A DNA stretch of 64,000 nt from Lewinellaceae bacterium (lineage in GTDB: Bacteria > Bacteroidota > Bacteroidia > Chitinophagales > Saprospiraceae). The notes beneath the pieces are model-generated. The model saw nothing but the letters and a program-made list of their open reading frames with translations, was not told the DNA's origin and did not search any database. Shown piece after piece: positions 25,746 through 34,551 of this stretch. Position numbers and translations under genes: made by a program. Positions within the stretch are counted from its first letter, which is position 1. The number at the start of each line of letters is the position of its first letter. The stretch is taken from the NCBI GenBank assembly GCA_024644235.1, contig JAHELJ010000024.1:1-64000 (forward strand). Direction: 5' to 3'.

Positions 25746-27128
25746 TTAGATGATTAATGATGTCTTTCCCCGCCGGATAAACTGGCCGGAGCCGGGTGCC
25801 AGCAGACACTGCCCGTTCTCAATGGCCACGTCGCCCCGTAATAAAACCGTTTCACATTTCCCGGTCAATTCCCAACCTTCGTAGGCGGAATAATCCACAT
25901 TCATGTGATGCGTATCGACGGAGATGGTATGCTTCTTCTCCGGGTTAAAGATCACCAGATCGGCATCCCCTCCCACTGTAATCGTTCCTTTTCGAGGATG
26001 CATTCCAAATATTTTGGCAGCATTGGTTGAAGTCACTTCCACAAACTTGTTGAGTGAAATCTTCCCGGTTCGAACCCCTTCCGTAAACATCAATTCCATA
26101 CGGTGCTCAATGGCGGGGTGTCCGTTGGGTATCCGTGAGAAATCATTTTCTCCCATTTTCTTTTGCTCCCATTTAAACGGGCAATGGTCTGTCCCAACGA
26201 CTTGCACCAGGCCCTGGTTGATGCCCGACCAAAGTGCTTTCTGATCTTTCTTTTCCCGGAGTGGCGGACTCATTACCCATTTGGCACCCTCAAAGTCTTT
26301 TTCATATAGCGAAGCATCCAACACCAGGTACTGTGAGCATGTTTCGACAAACACCTTCTGGTCACGCTGGGCTGCCTTACGTACGGCATTGAGTGCTCCT
26401 TCGCAAGTCATATGGACAATGTAACCCGGGCAACCCGTGTAATGCAGCATATCGCAAAATCGACCAGAGGCCTCTGCTTCCGTTACTTCCGGCTGAGATA
26501 GATAGTGATACAGCGGCGAGAGTTTTCCTTCTGCCCGGTGCCGTGCTATCAAAGCATCGATCATATCGCCATTGGTGGCATGAACAGTCACCAGGCCACC
26601 ATGTTCGCGAACGACCTTCATCAATTCCACCATCTGACCGTCATCGATCATGAGGGCACCTTTGTAAGCCATGAAGGTTTTAAAACTGGTGATGCCTTCT
26701 TCCTCGATCATCTGCACCACTTCTTTTGCCACCGCATCATTAAAGTCAGTCACAGCCATGTGATAAGAATAGTCCGCTACCGCTTTTCCATTCGCCTTCT
26801 GCTGCCAGGTGGTCAAGGCACTACGAAGGGTATCTCGTTGTGTCTGTAAAATAAAATCTATCACCATCGTTGTGCCCCCATGCAGGGCTGCCTTTGTCCC
26901 GGTGGTATAATCATCACTGGAAAAAGTGCCCATGAAGGGCATGTCAAGATGGACATGCGGATCGATACCGCCTGGAAAAACCAACAGGCCTGAGGCATCA
27001 ATTTCGCGTTCCGCCTGGAAGGGCAGCGCCTGGCCAATAGCCGTTATGTACTCACCCTCGATAAAGATATCTGCCTGATAATCTGATTCAGCAGTGACGA
27101 TCCTTCCATTTCTGATCAATATGGACAT
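25746..27128 (-). CDS. hydA: Dihydropyrimidinase
   Basis: A 460-residue cyclic amidohydrolase that opens dihydrouracil to N-carbamoyl-beta-alanine. The binuclear zinc site is complete: H58 and H60 in DPHVHLD, the carbamylated K150 in ITSFKTFMAY, His in TVHATN and YIVHMTCEGA, and the catalytic Asp in VGTDHCPF. The length and the substrate-loop sequence (SRIPNGHPAIEHRMELM) fit dihydropyrimidinase better than allantoinase or dihydroorotase. The neighbours on both sides encode the preceding and following steps, so a hydantoinase of another pathway is unlikely. Confidence 0.95.
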   Translation of the reverse strand: MSILIRNGRIVTAESDYQADIFIEGEYITAIGQALPFQAEREIDASGLLVFPGGIDPHVHLDMPFMGTFSSDDYTTGTKAALHGGTTMVIDFILQTQRDTLRSALTTWQQKANGKAVADYSYHMAVTDFNDAVAKEVVQMIEEEGITSFKTFMAYKGALMIDDGQMVELMKVVREHGGLVTVHATNGDMIDALIARHRAEGKLSPLYHYLSQPEVTEAEASGRFCDMLHYTGCPGYIVHMTCEGALNAVRKAAQRDQKVFVETCSQYLVLDASLYEKDFEGAKWVMSPPLREKKDQKALWSGINQGLVQVVGTDHCPFKWEQKKMGENDFSRIPNGHPAIEHRMELMFTEGVRTGKISLNKFVEVTSTNAAKIFGMHPRKGTITVGGDADLVIFNPEKKHTISVDTHHMNVDYSAYEGWELTGKCETVLLRGDVAIENGQCLLAPGSGQFIRRGKTSLII

Positions 27129-27191
27129 GTCTTCACTTTCAATTTACATTCAATATAAGCTCTTCGGCGAATATGCAGAAGGATGTGCTCT

Positions 27192-28913
27192 CTAAGCAGT
27201 TGAAGTGATCTCCTTCCTTTCCCTGGGCATCATCAGATAGTACAGAATGAATGACACCAGAAAACCGGTGAACCACGATAGGTTGTAGAGGGCTCCAAGG
27301 GCAGGAACGAAATAACCGACTAAAGCTACACCCACACCGGCAACGAGGGCAATGAGAGCGCAGGGATTGTATCCGTTGAGATACCGGTACACTCCCTCCC
27401 AGCGATAGAGATCGGCCAGCTGGATCTCTCTCCTTCGCACGGGGAAATAGTCAGCCAACATAATCCCGAGCACAGGGCCCAATAGTCCACTGATAAAAAT
27501 CAAGATTCCACTGATCTCATCCAATAGTAACCAGGGACAAATGATAATCCCGATGATCCCGGTAATTACTCCACCCCAACGGAAATCGATCCTTTTGGGG
27601 CTCAGATTGGAAAATGCATTGGCAGGAGCAATGACATTTGCGGCTATGTTGGTGCTTAAGGTGGCTATGATCATGGCGATCTGAGAGAAGACGACTACTA
27701 TTGGTTGATCAAACTTGGCCAGGAGTGACACCGGATCCCAGGGAGCATCATTCGCCACCAGGATGTCGTCAAAATTGATGATTGCCGCACAGGTCACAAA
27801 CACTCCCACAAATGAGTAGAGCAACATAGTGCCGGGGAGGCCAATGAATTGACCCGCAGCCTGAGCCTTCTGCGTGGCTGCATATCTCGTGATATCGGCT
27901 ATGCTCAGCGACATTGTTGCCCAGAATCCTACCATAATCGTGAGCCACAGGATGTATTTCCAAATCCGTCCACCCAGGTTTTGAGATTCTGCTGAAGCTT
28001 TGACCACAGGTACGATACTCGACTCTACCATTCCAGAACCAGATTGCTTCCGAAGTTGAACGCGAAGATCCTCTCCAGCCTCATCTAGTTCCAAAGCTAT
28101 TGGTTCATCACTCCCATCGATCGGAGTCCAGTCTGAGTCCGTAGCGCCGTCTCCGATGATTCTATAGGCATCCGCTTTGATCTGTCCTTCTTTATCTCGA
28201 ATAGGATTGATTATCAATTGATTGCCATCATTTGATTCATGTAAAATCGCAGCTGGTTGTTGCAACTGATTGCTTTGCGGGAGCACGATTCCAAATCCCC
28301 CGGCTTCCCGTGCTCCCCATCCGATCAGAATAACACCGATCAGAATAAGAATCGGAGCTGCATATCGCTCCAGGAATTTGATGTGCTCGATGCCCTGCCA
28401 GATGAAATAGATGTTGATGAGCCAGAAAATACCGAAGCCCACAAATTTACCAATAGTGAGTCCGGAAGCCGCCGGAGTTCCAGTCAGCGCACAGTAGATT
28501 GCATAGAAGGCGAGGCCGCCTATCCAGGTTTGAATACCAAACCAGCCACATGCGACAATAGCCCTGACAATGGAAGCGACATGAATACCATGCATGCCAA
28601 ATGACGACCGGCCGATCACCGGGAAAGGCACTCCGTACTTGACACCGGCGTGGCCATTCAATACCATTGGGATGGTTATGATCAGATTGGCTAAGGTGAT
28701 GATCACCAAAGTCTCCACCCACGACATGCCGTCTACGATCATATATGAGGCCAGCAGGTAGGTCGGGATGCATACCGCCATACCCACCCAGATTGCAGCC
28801 AAATCCCACTTGGTCCAGGTGCGCTGTGACTTTGGTACCGGAGCTAGATCTTCACTATAAAATTCCGATTGGGATAGGTCTTCCTTTAGTTCAATGATTT
28901 CCTCCTCCATCAT
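27192..28913 (-). CDS. NCS1 nucleobase:cation symporter with a periplasmic insertion
   Basis: A 573-residue NCS1-family transporter, longer than the usual 480-500. The family core is clear: the TM3 motif CGWFGIQTWIGG has W124 and Q128 at the positions of Mhp1 substrate-binding Trp117 and Gln121, and W331 in VGFWATMSLSIADITRY matches Trp220 of TM6. Between TM5 and TM6, residues about 214-312 form a hydrophilic, beta-rich insertion that should face the periplasm if the LeuT-type topology holds. The start overlaps the aminotransferase stop (ATGA). It lies inside the pyrimidine operon, so cytosine or uracil is the likely cargo, imported with Na+ or H+. Confidence 0.92.
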   Translation of the reverse strand: MMEEEIIELKEDLSQSEFYSEDLAPVPKSQRTWTKWDLAAIWVGMAVCIPTYLLASYMIVDGMSWVETLVIITLANLIITIPMVLNGHAGVKYGVPFPVIGRSSFGMHGIHVASIVRAIVACGWFGIQTWIGGLAFYAIYCALTGTPAASGLTIGKFVGFGIFWLINIYFIWQGIEHIKFLERYAAPILILIGVILIGWGAREAGGFGIVLPQSNQLQQPAAILHESNDGNQLIINPIRDKEGQIKADAYRIIGDGATDSDWTPIDGSDEPIALELDEAGEDLRVQLRKQSGSGMVESSIVPVVKASAESQNLGGRIWKYILWLTIMVGFWATMSLSIADITRYAATQKAQAAGQFIGLPGTMLLYSFVGVFVTCAAIINFDDILVANDAPWDPVSLLAKFDQPIVVVFSQIAMIIATLSTNIAANVIAPANAFSNLSPKRIDFRWGGVITGIIGIIICPWLLLDEISGILIFISGLLGPVLGIMLADYFPVRRREIQLADLYRWEGVYRYLNGYNPCALIALVAGVGVALVGYFVPALGALYNLSWFTGFLVSFILYYLMMPRERKEITSTA

Positions 28914-30256
28914 CCCTGGTAGTAGTCGTCAGCGATTTCCAGGGCAGATGAAATGATACCCAGTCCCTCATCGATCTCCTCCCGAGTTATACACAACGGA
29001 GGTACAATGAAGACGAACGACCAGCGTACGAAGGTGAACATACCGAGCTCTCGAATTTTTCGAGCGATACGGTTTGTGGCTTCCATCTCTGCCGGTCTTG
29101 CGTTCCAGGGAGTAAGTGGTTCCTTGGTCTTACGATTTTTCACTAGTTCAATGCAGCCGAGCAAACCAGTATTTCTGAAATCGCCAATTGACGGATGTTT
29201 CTCTTTCAGCTCAGCTACTTTACCCTCTATATACTCCCCTTGCTGCACGGCGTTGTCAATCAGCCTGTCCTCCTCCATCACTTTCAGATTCTCCAGGCCG
29301 GCGGCGCAGGAAGTAGGATGCGCCGAGTAGGTGAGACCTACTACCAATGGGTGTTCATCGAAATGATTGGCAATGGTGTCGGTCACGACTGTTCCTCCCA
29401 GCGGTAGGTAGCCGGAGGTTAATCCCTTGGCAATGCACATGATATCTGGAGTGACCTCATGATGATCTATGCCAAACCACTTGCCGGTTCTTCCAAAACC
29501 GCTCATCACTTCATCATCTATTAGAAGGATGCCATACTTATCGGCTATTTCCCGTAGCCCACTCCAATAAAAGGGTGGATACTTGATGCACCCTGACGAT
29601 CCGGACTCCCCCTCATAGAGTAAGGCCGCAACGCTATCGGGATTTTCGAACAGGATCACTCGCTCCAGCTGAGCCAGGGCCATTTCACCACAAGCCTCCG
29701 GCGAGTTGGTATTCCAGGGACAACGGTAGGTATAGGGATTTTCCACATGAACGAAGTTGGGTGCAGCCTGACTATCTACTGCATGCCGACGGGGATCTCC
29801 CCCGGCGGAAATGGCCCCATAGGTAGCTCCATGATACGAACGATACTGGGCAATGATCTTTGACCTGCCGGTATACATTCGGGCAATTTTAATGGCGTTT
29901 TCTACCGCCTCAGCTCCCCCCAGGGTGAAAAAGGTTTTGGTCAAATCACCTGGCGTGATCTGGGCTATTTTGCGTCCAAGCGCTCCCCGTACATCCGTTG
30001 TCATGCCGGGATATACATAACTCACCGCTTTCATTTGTTTCGCAACAGCCTCGCCTATCCGGGGATTGCCATGACCAATGTTCACATTCATCAGCTGAGA
30101 CGAGAAATCGATGTAGCGCTTACCTTTTTCATCGTAGAGATACACTCCCTTCGCAGTATTTATGTGAATGGGATCAAGCCCGGCCTGCTTTGACCAGGAG
30201 AAGAGAGTGAAGTCCTTACTGTCCTTTGCTGCGTGAATAGTCTGTGTTTCCGACAT
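28910..30256 (-). CDS. Class III aminotransferase, probable beta-alanine:pyruvate transaminase
   Basis: A PLP-dependent class III (omega) transaminase of about 448 residues from the ATG at 30256 (MSETQTIHAAKD). The signature is intact: GGAEAVENAIKIAR, SYHGATYGAIS, LLIDDEVMSGFGRTGKWFG with the PLP-nitrogen Asp, and the Schiff-base Lys in CIAKGLTSGYLPLGG. In this operon it would convert beta-alanine to malonate semialdehyde, with pyruvate or 2-oxoglutarate as amino acceptor. The open frame extends to 30283, which would overlap mmsA; the internal start leaves a 14-nt gap. It overlaps the NCS1 gene by 4 nt. Confidence 0.9.
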   Translation of the reverse strand: MSETQTIHAAKDSKDFTLFSWSKQAGLDPIHINTAKGVYLYDEKGKRYIDFSSQLMNVNIGHGNPRIGEAVAKQMKAVSYVYPGMTTDVRGALGRKIAQITPGDLTKTFFTLGGAEAVENAIKIARMYTGRSKIIAQYRSYHGATYGAISAGGDPRRHAVDSQAAPNFVHVENPYTYRCPWNTNSPEACGEMALAQLERVILFENPDSVAALLYEGESGSSGCIKYPPFYWSGLREIADKYGILLIDDEVMSGFGRTGKWFGIDHHEVTPDIMCIAKGLTSGYLPLGGTVVTDTIANHFDEHPLVVGLTYSAHPTSCAAGLENLKVMEEDRLIDNAVQQGEYIEGKVAELKEKHPSIGDFRNTGLLGCIELVKNRKTKEPLTPWNARPAEMEATNRIARKIRELGMFTFVRWSFVFIVPPLCITREEIDEGLGIISSALEIADDYYQG

Positions 30257-30270
30257 GTTACATAATGAGT

Positions 30271-31737
30271 CTAGCTCATCCAATTGGTTTTATCCTCGGG
30301 ATTCCATTTGGTGGTGGTCTTTTTACTTTGGGTCCAAAATTCGATTGAACTCCTACCGGTAATATCTCCTACTCCGAATCTGGATTCGTTCCAGCCTCCA
30401 AACGAAAATGGCTCCCGGGGCACCGGTACTCCGATATTCACACCCACCATCCCTGAACTGGCTCTTTCAATGACCTGCTTGGCTAGTCCACCGGATTGGG
30501 TAAACACCGCTGCTGCATTTCCATAGTGGGAGCTATTTTCTATATCTATGGCTTCATCCAGATTTTTTGCCCGGATAATGGAAATCACCGGTCCGAATAC
30601 TTCCTCCTTTGCAATAGCCATGTCGCGAGTGACGTAGTCCACAATAGTCGGACCTACATAGTAACCTCCTTCTTTACCGGGAATGGTCGTGTTGCGTCCG
30701 TCGACGAGCACCTTCGCACCTGCCTGCTCAGCTTCTGTGATATATCTCTCTATTCGTTCCTTTGCTTCCTTGCTTATCACTGATCCCAGATTTTTTCCCG
30801 GCACTACGGCCTTTGCTTCATCAATCATCCGATCGATGATATGCTGAACCGCATCGACGCCGACCATAACTGCTGCCGCCATACAGCGTTGTCCGGCACA
30901 GCCAGACATGGATGCCACAACGTTGTTAGCGGTCATCTCGGGATGAGCATCCGGCAATACTAGGAGATGATTTTTAGCACCGCCCAGGGCCAAACATCTT
31001 TTTAGTGTTGATGTAGCACGTTTGTATACGATCTTTGCTACCCGTGTCGAGCCTACAAAAGCCACTGATTTGATCCCGGGATGATCACAGATCGCCTCCA
31101 CAACTTCTCTGCCTCCATTCACCACATTAAATACACCATCTGGAAGGCCGGCTTCTTTCAACAACTCCGCAATCCTCATCGCGCTCAAAGGCACCAACTC
31201 GGAGGGCTTCAGCACCATACAATTACCCAAAACCAGAGCATTCGGCATACTCCAGTGCGGCACCATATTGGGAAAGTTGAATGGCGTTATAGAGGCCACC
31301 ACTCCCAGCGGTTTACGTTCGATTCTACACTCTACACCCCGGCTAACCTCCTGCACTTCATTTGCAATTATCTGCGGCATCGACACCGCGAACTCGCACA
31401 GTTCAATGCTCTTCAGCACCTCGGCACGGGCTTCATCCTTTGTCTTCCCGTTTTCTACATGTACTAAATCGGTCAGCTCATCAGCATGCTTTTCAAGGAG
31501 GGTTCGATACTTGAAAAATATCTGAACTCTTTCTTTCAAAGTTTGTGACGACCACTCCGGGAAGATCTGACTGGCTGCTTGAACTGCGTCATTGACCTCC
31601 TCGGCAGAACTCAGTGGGAGACTCGAAATAATCTGACCATCCAGCGGACTAAATACATCCAATTGCGACTGTCCATTCCGTTTAAACTGACCCCCGATAA
31701 AATTTTGAACGGGAGGCAGAGAGCTAATCATTGCCAT
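30271..31737 (-). CDS. mmsA: CoA-acylating (methyl)malonate-semialdehyde dehydrogenase
   Basis: A 488-residue aldehyde dehydrogenase of the MmsA type. The specific features are ITPFNFPNMVPHWSMPNALV, VLKPSELVPLS, the NAD-binding FVGSTRVAK and the catalytic Cys in SGCAGQRCMAA. MmsA oxidises malonate or methylmalonate semialdehyde with NAD and CoA to acetyl- or propionyl-CoA and CO2. It is the first gene of the operon, so its promoter region (31738-32062) should control the whole pathway, and it supplies the final step from beta-alanine, or from 3-aminoisobutyrate when thymine is degraded. Confidence 0.94.
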   Translation of the reverse strand: MAMISSLPPVQNFIGGQFKRNGQSQLDVFSPLDGQIISSLPLSSAEEVNDAVQAASQIFPEWSSQTLKERVQIFFKYRTLLEKHADELTDLVHVENGKTKDEARAEVLKSIELCEFAVSMPQIIANEVQEVSRGVECRIERKPLGVVASITPFNFPNMVPHWSMPNALVLGNCMVLKPSELVPLSAMRIAELLKEAGLPDGVFNVVNGGREVVEAICDHPGIKSVAFVGSTRVAKIVYKRATSTLKRCLALGGAKNHLLVLPDAHPEMTANNVVASMSGCAGQRCMAAAVMVGVDAVQHIIDRMIDEAKAVVPGKNLGSVISKEAKERIERYITEAEQAGAKVLVDGRNTTIPGKEGGYYVGPTIVDYVTRDMAIAKEEVFGPVISIIRAKNLDEAIDIENSSHYGNAAAVFTQSGGLAKQVIERASSGMVGVNIGVPVPREPFSFGGWNESRFGVGDITGRSSIEFWTQSKKTTTKWNPEDKTNWMS

Positions 31738-32062
31738 GCCAATAGATTTTAATTAATAATCCACATCAAGATACTGAAGCTATTGATATTCTGCTGATGA
31801 CACTTTTGAATTGCTATGATCGATATGGAAGTCGAGTTCAAAAAGCTTAGAAAATATAGAACGAAAATAATCTTGAATGATGTTCAAAAACAGCTGAGGA
31901 GCCCAGTGTGATCAGCCCTTGATCAAACCAATGAATGCGGAGACCTTTGATCGTCTGGAGAGCACTTCAAAATCGTCTGATCGGTTACCAAAAGGCGGCC
32001 AGCCAACTTAGGCCGGCATTCCAAATTCAGTTACGGTGGGGCCATCTCGTGATCTTCTATAA
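31738..32062. other. Upstream region of the pyrimidine operon
   Basis: About 325 nt between the start of mmsA and the end of the arylsulfotransferase-like gene. The operon promoter must lie here. No perfect palindrome, riboswitch-like fold or Bacteroidota promoter consensus stands out, and no regulator gene is adjacent. A 73-codon frame at 31935-32156 is antisense to the neighbouring gene end and is not credible. Confidence 0.4.
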
Positions 32063-33697
32063 TTATTGTTCCGGAAGTTCCGGCACAAATGGGGTTGGTT
32101 GGGGATCGAGAGCCGCGAGCGATCTGCCTGCCAGGGCGGGATGGCTTTCACTGTAATGAGACACTCTAAACTGGGCAAATTTGAATGGCCCTATCGGCTG
32201 CGCAGCAGTTCCATCAGGCAATTTGTAGTCGTCGAAGTAGGGGTTCCAGTATTCCCAAACGATCTCGCCCTCCTGATTCACCTGAAAAAACCTGCCCTGG
32301 GCTCCCGAACAAATCAGCAAGTGTCCATTTGACAACCTGGTGGCCCCCGATACAAAGGGTGAGTAAAATGAAAAGGTATCGACAGCGGTATAAGTCCAGT
32401 TTGGAATCTGCGGTCCGAAAGCTTTATCTGTTGGCAAACTGTAAGAACCATCTGCCTCCGTGGGTGGAACAATTTCATGCACTGCACTATAGTTTCCTAC
32501 ATTGGCAATCGACACTTGCGGATCAGGGCTTCCTGCCCCCATGACGGCAGCGAATGCACCGGGAAGTTTGTTCTCACCACTTGGTATATCGTTGTTGAAC
32601 ACTAATAGATTTCCACTTCCGGGTGTACCGTTTGGAATCCATCTCACATCATGCTGATAGTAGAGTACCTGATCTTGTGGTCCTCCCCTTCCATAATTTC
32701 TGGGATTGCCCCATCGGTAAAGGAGTTCGCCTCCATGCCCCCATCGACCACCTTCATCTGTCGCCGCTTCGTTGGTAGAGGTGCTCTGATCTACTATCCA
32801 GATTTCGCAGTACCCCGGCACACTTAAAGCAATTTGTCCCAAATCTGCATTGTAGTTGATGGCATTGGTGTGGGTGATATCAGAATGCCAATTATCGACA
32901 TTCGCATTGGCCGTAATCATACCTCCTTTGATCATTTGCTGAATTTGTTCAGCAGGAGGAGGTGGAGGGCCATGGGGGTCAAATACATTGATATTAATTT
33001 TTCTTGGGTAGGCTGCCAATTCTCCGTAGTTGGCTTTTGAGGGATCGAGATCCTGAATAAGATGATCCCACATTTTCCACTCCCAAACAATGCTTCCACC
33101 TGTAGGGTAAATTGGCTGGATTTCAATGACCTTATCCGGCCACAATCCAGCTGGTGCGATGTGGTTGGGATCCCTTCCTGCTGCTACAGCTTCCTCCGGG
33201 GTTTTTACCTCGTATGCGACAGCAAGGATATTGCCGTTGGGCTTAATCACAAAATCATGATGCGTGAGAAATTTATCACTGGCATATTTAAAGTCCCATA
33301 TCATTTCACCATCCCAAGTGTACTCCCTTAGTCGACCTGCCTGTCCTCCGGCAGCAAAAACGGGAAAGTCCGGATCTCTCTCCAATCGCACCAAGTTGCC
33401 ATCTTCCTTGAGATGCGATTGCATACAGTTGAGCTCACTTGACCATTGATGCAGGATCTGCCCCGACCGGTTCATTAGATAAGTTGCGGTACCAGCCGAA
33501 GGATGAAAGAGGAGGTAGTCACCTGATTGCAGCTCGTTTTTGATTAAACCTCGCTTGGCGAAAAAGCCAGTGATACTTCGGGTATCTTCCAGCGACCAGG
33601 ACCGGGCAGTTTCGGACTGGGAGCTAGTGGCTTCGTTCGGTGAGTTTCTGCATCCTACCAGGCATGATAAAAGCAGCAAAAGCATTAAGGTTCTCAT
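32063..33697 (-). CDS. Arylsulfotransferase-like lipoprotein
   Basis: A 544-residue lipoprotein with a signal peptide and lipobox (CLVGC, C16). The rest is a six-bladed beta-propeller of the arylsulfotransferase (ASST, PF05935/PF14269) type, with repeats such as GQILHQW, LREYTWDGEMIWDF, GEIVWEYWNPY, and HHDF and WHSDITHTNA carrying the histidines usually found in the central channel. Bacterial ASST moves sulfate between phenolic esters without PAPS, but many members of this group are uncharacterised. It is followed on the same strand by a cytosolic sulfotransferase-fold gene upstream (33747), which may be coincidental. Confidence 0.82.
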   Translation of the reverse strand: MRTLMLLLLLSCLVGCRNSPNEATSSQSETARSWSLEDTRSITGFFAKRGLIKNELQSGDYLLFHPSAGTATYLMNRSGQILHQWSSELNCMQSHLKEDGNLVRLERDPDFPVFAAGGQAGRLREYTWDGEMIWDFKYASDKFLTHHDFVIKPNGNILAVAYEVKTPEEAVAAGRDPNHIAPAGLWPDKVIEIQPIYPTGGSIVWEWKMWDHLIQDLDPSKANYGELAAYPRKININVFDPHGPPPPPAEQIQQMIKGGMITANANVDNWHSDITHTNAINYNADLGQIALSVPGYCEIWIVDQSTSTNEAATDEGGRWGHGGELLYRWGNPRNYGRGGPQDQVLYYQHDVRWIPNGTPGSGNLLVFNNDIPSGENKLPGAFAAVMGAGSPDPQVSIANVGNYSAVHEIVPPTEADGSYSLPTDKAFGPQIPNWTYTAVDTFSFYSPFVSGATRLSNGHLLICSGAQGRFFQVNQEGEIVWEYWNPYFDDYKLPDGTAAQPIGPFKFAQFRVSHYSESHPALAGRSLAALDPQPTPFVPELPEQ

Positions 33698-33746
33698 TGA
33701 TCTAGTTTTCTGATGGTAAGAAGTTCAACCTGCTGAAAGAAAATCC

Positions 33747-34427
33747 TCAAACCATATTACCCGCCATCAATTCAGCAAGCATCGTTTTGAAGTTCTCTTT
33801 CTTGTTCAGGTGTGGGAGCGGATCAGAAGGTACGGGTTTGCCCAGGAAGTTGCAGATTGGTTCCCAACCATCCCGCACATCGTATACCAGGAGTTTGTCC
33901 GCCGGTACATGGGCTTTGACATCCTCTATATGCTGGTTGAACACCTTTTCGGCATACTCCTTATCGGCGAATCGATCATGAAACTGCTCGGTCCAGAAGA
34001 TCCGTTCGAACATCTGAATGCATTTCACTACCTGCCGGATGCGGGGCTGGGTAGCCATTTTCCAAAGCATACTGATTTTCTCAGGAAGCGTTTGCGGGCC
34101 CGCTTTACGCACCGTGTTCCTTGCACTTTCGTACCATGCATCGAATGGACGTACAGTCAAAATGACCTTGGCATCGGGATATCGGACCATATGTTCCTTG
34201 TAGAAGGGATAACAAGGAAAGTCTACTGTTGCCTGATAGCCTTCGTAGAGGGCATCAAAGTCGGTGGTCCGGGTCTTTTCTAGTGACAACCAATAGGGAA
34301 GCTTTGAAGGATTGACAATCAATTCCTTCATATGAAAGGTCTTGTTGTATCCGAGTGTCTCTAGGCAGCGTTTAAGCGTAGTTGTTCCGGTGCGGGGGAA
34401 TCCAGCACCAATGATCTGAATGGACAT
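33747..34427 (-). CDS. Sulfotransferase-family protein
   Basis: A P-loop sulfotransferase of the Sulfotransfer_4 type, about 226 residues from the ATG at 34427 (MSIQIIGAGFPRTGT). The 5'-phosphosulfate loop is GFPRTGTTTLK, and VILTVRPFDAWYESARNT is the 3'-phosphate-binding strand and helix. The C-terminal NFLGKPVPSDPLPHLNKKENF is typical of this subfamily. The expected donor is PAPS; the acceptor is unknown. The frame is open to 34514, but that extension would swallow the palindrome at 34455-34487, so the internal start is preferred. Confidence 0.85.
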   Translation of the reverse strand: MSIQIIGAGFPRTGTTTLKRCLETLGYNKTFHMKELIVNPSKLPYWLSLEKTRTTDFDALYEGYQATVDFPCYPFYKEHMVRYPDAKVILTVRPFDAWYESARNTVRKAGPQTLPEKISMLWKMATQPRIRQVVKCIQMFERIFWTEQFHDRFADKEYAEKVFNQHIEDVKAHVPADKLLVYDVRDGWEPICNFLGKPVPSDPLPHLNKKENFKTMLAELMAGNMV

Positions 34428-34454
34428 GGTGTTTATTTGGTTTTTTGGCTTTGA

Positions 34455-34487
34455 AATTCGCGGAAAAGATAGGACTTTTCCGCAATT
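34455..34487. promoter_or_regulatory. Extended palindrome in a divergent promoter region
   Basis: GCGGAAAAG (34460-34468) and CTTTTCCGC (34475-34483) pair perfectly with a 6-nt loop. The flanks AATT (34455-34458) and AATT (34484-34487) continue the stem past one bulged C. It lies between the divergently transcribed sulfotransferase and WD40 genes and could be an operator for both, or a hairpin in a leader. Confidence 0.4.
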
Positions 34488-34551
34488 GCTAAGGCGGTGA
34501 TACGTAGTGGACATATACTAAATTTTGGATTTACTAGCTTGGTCAGGTTGA

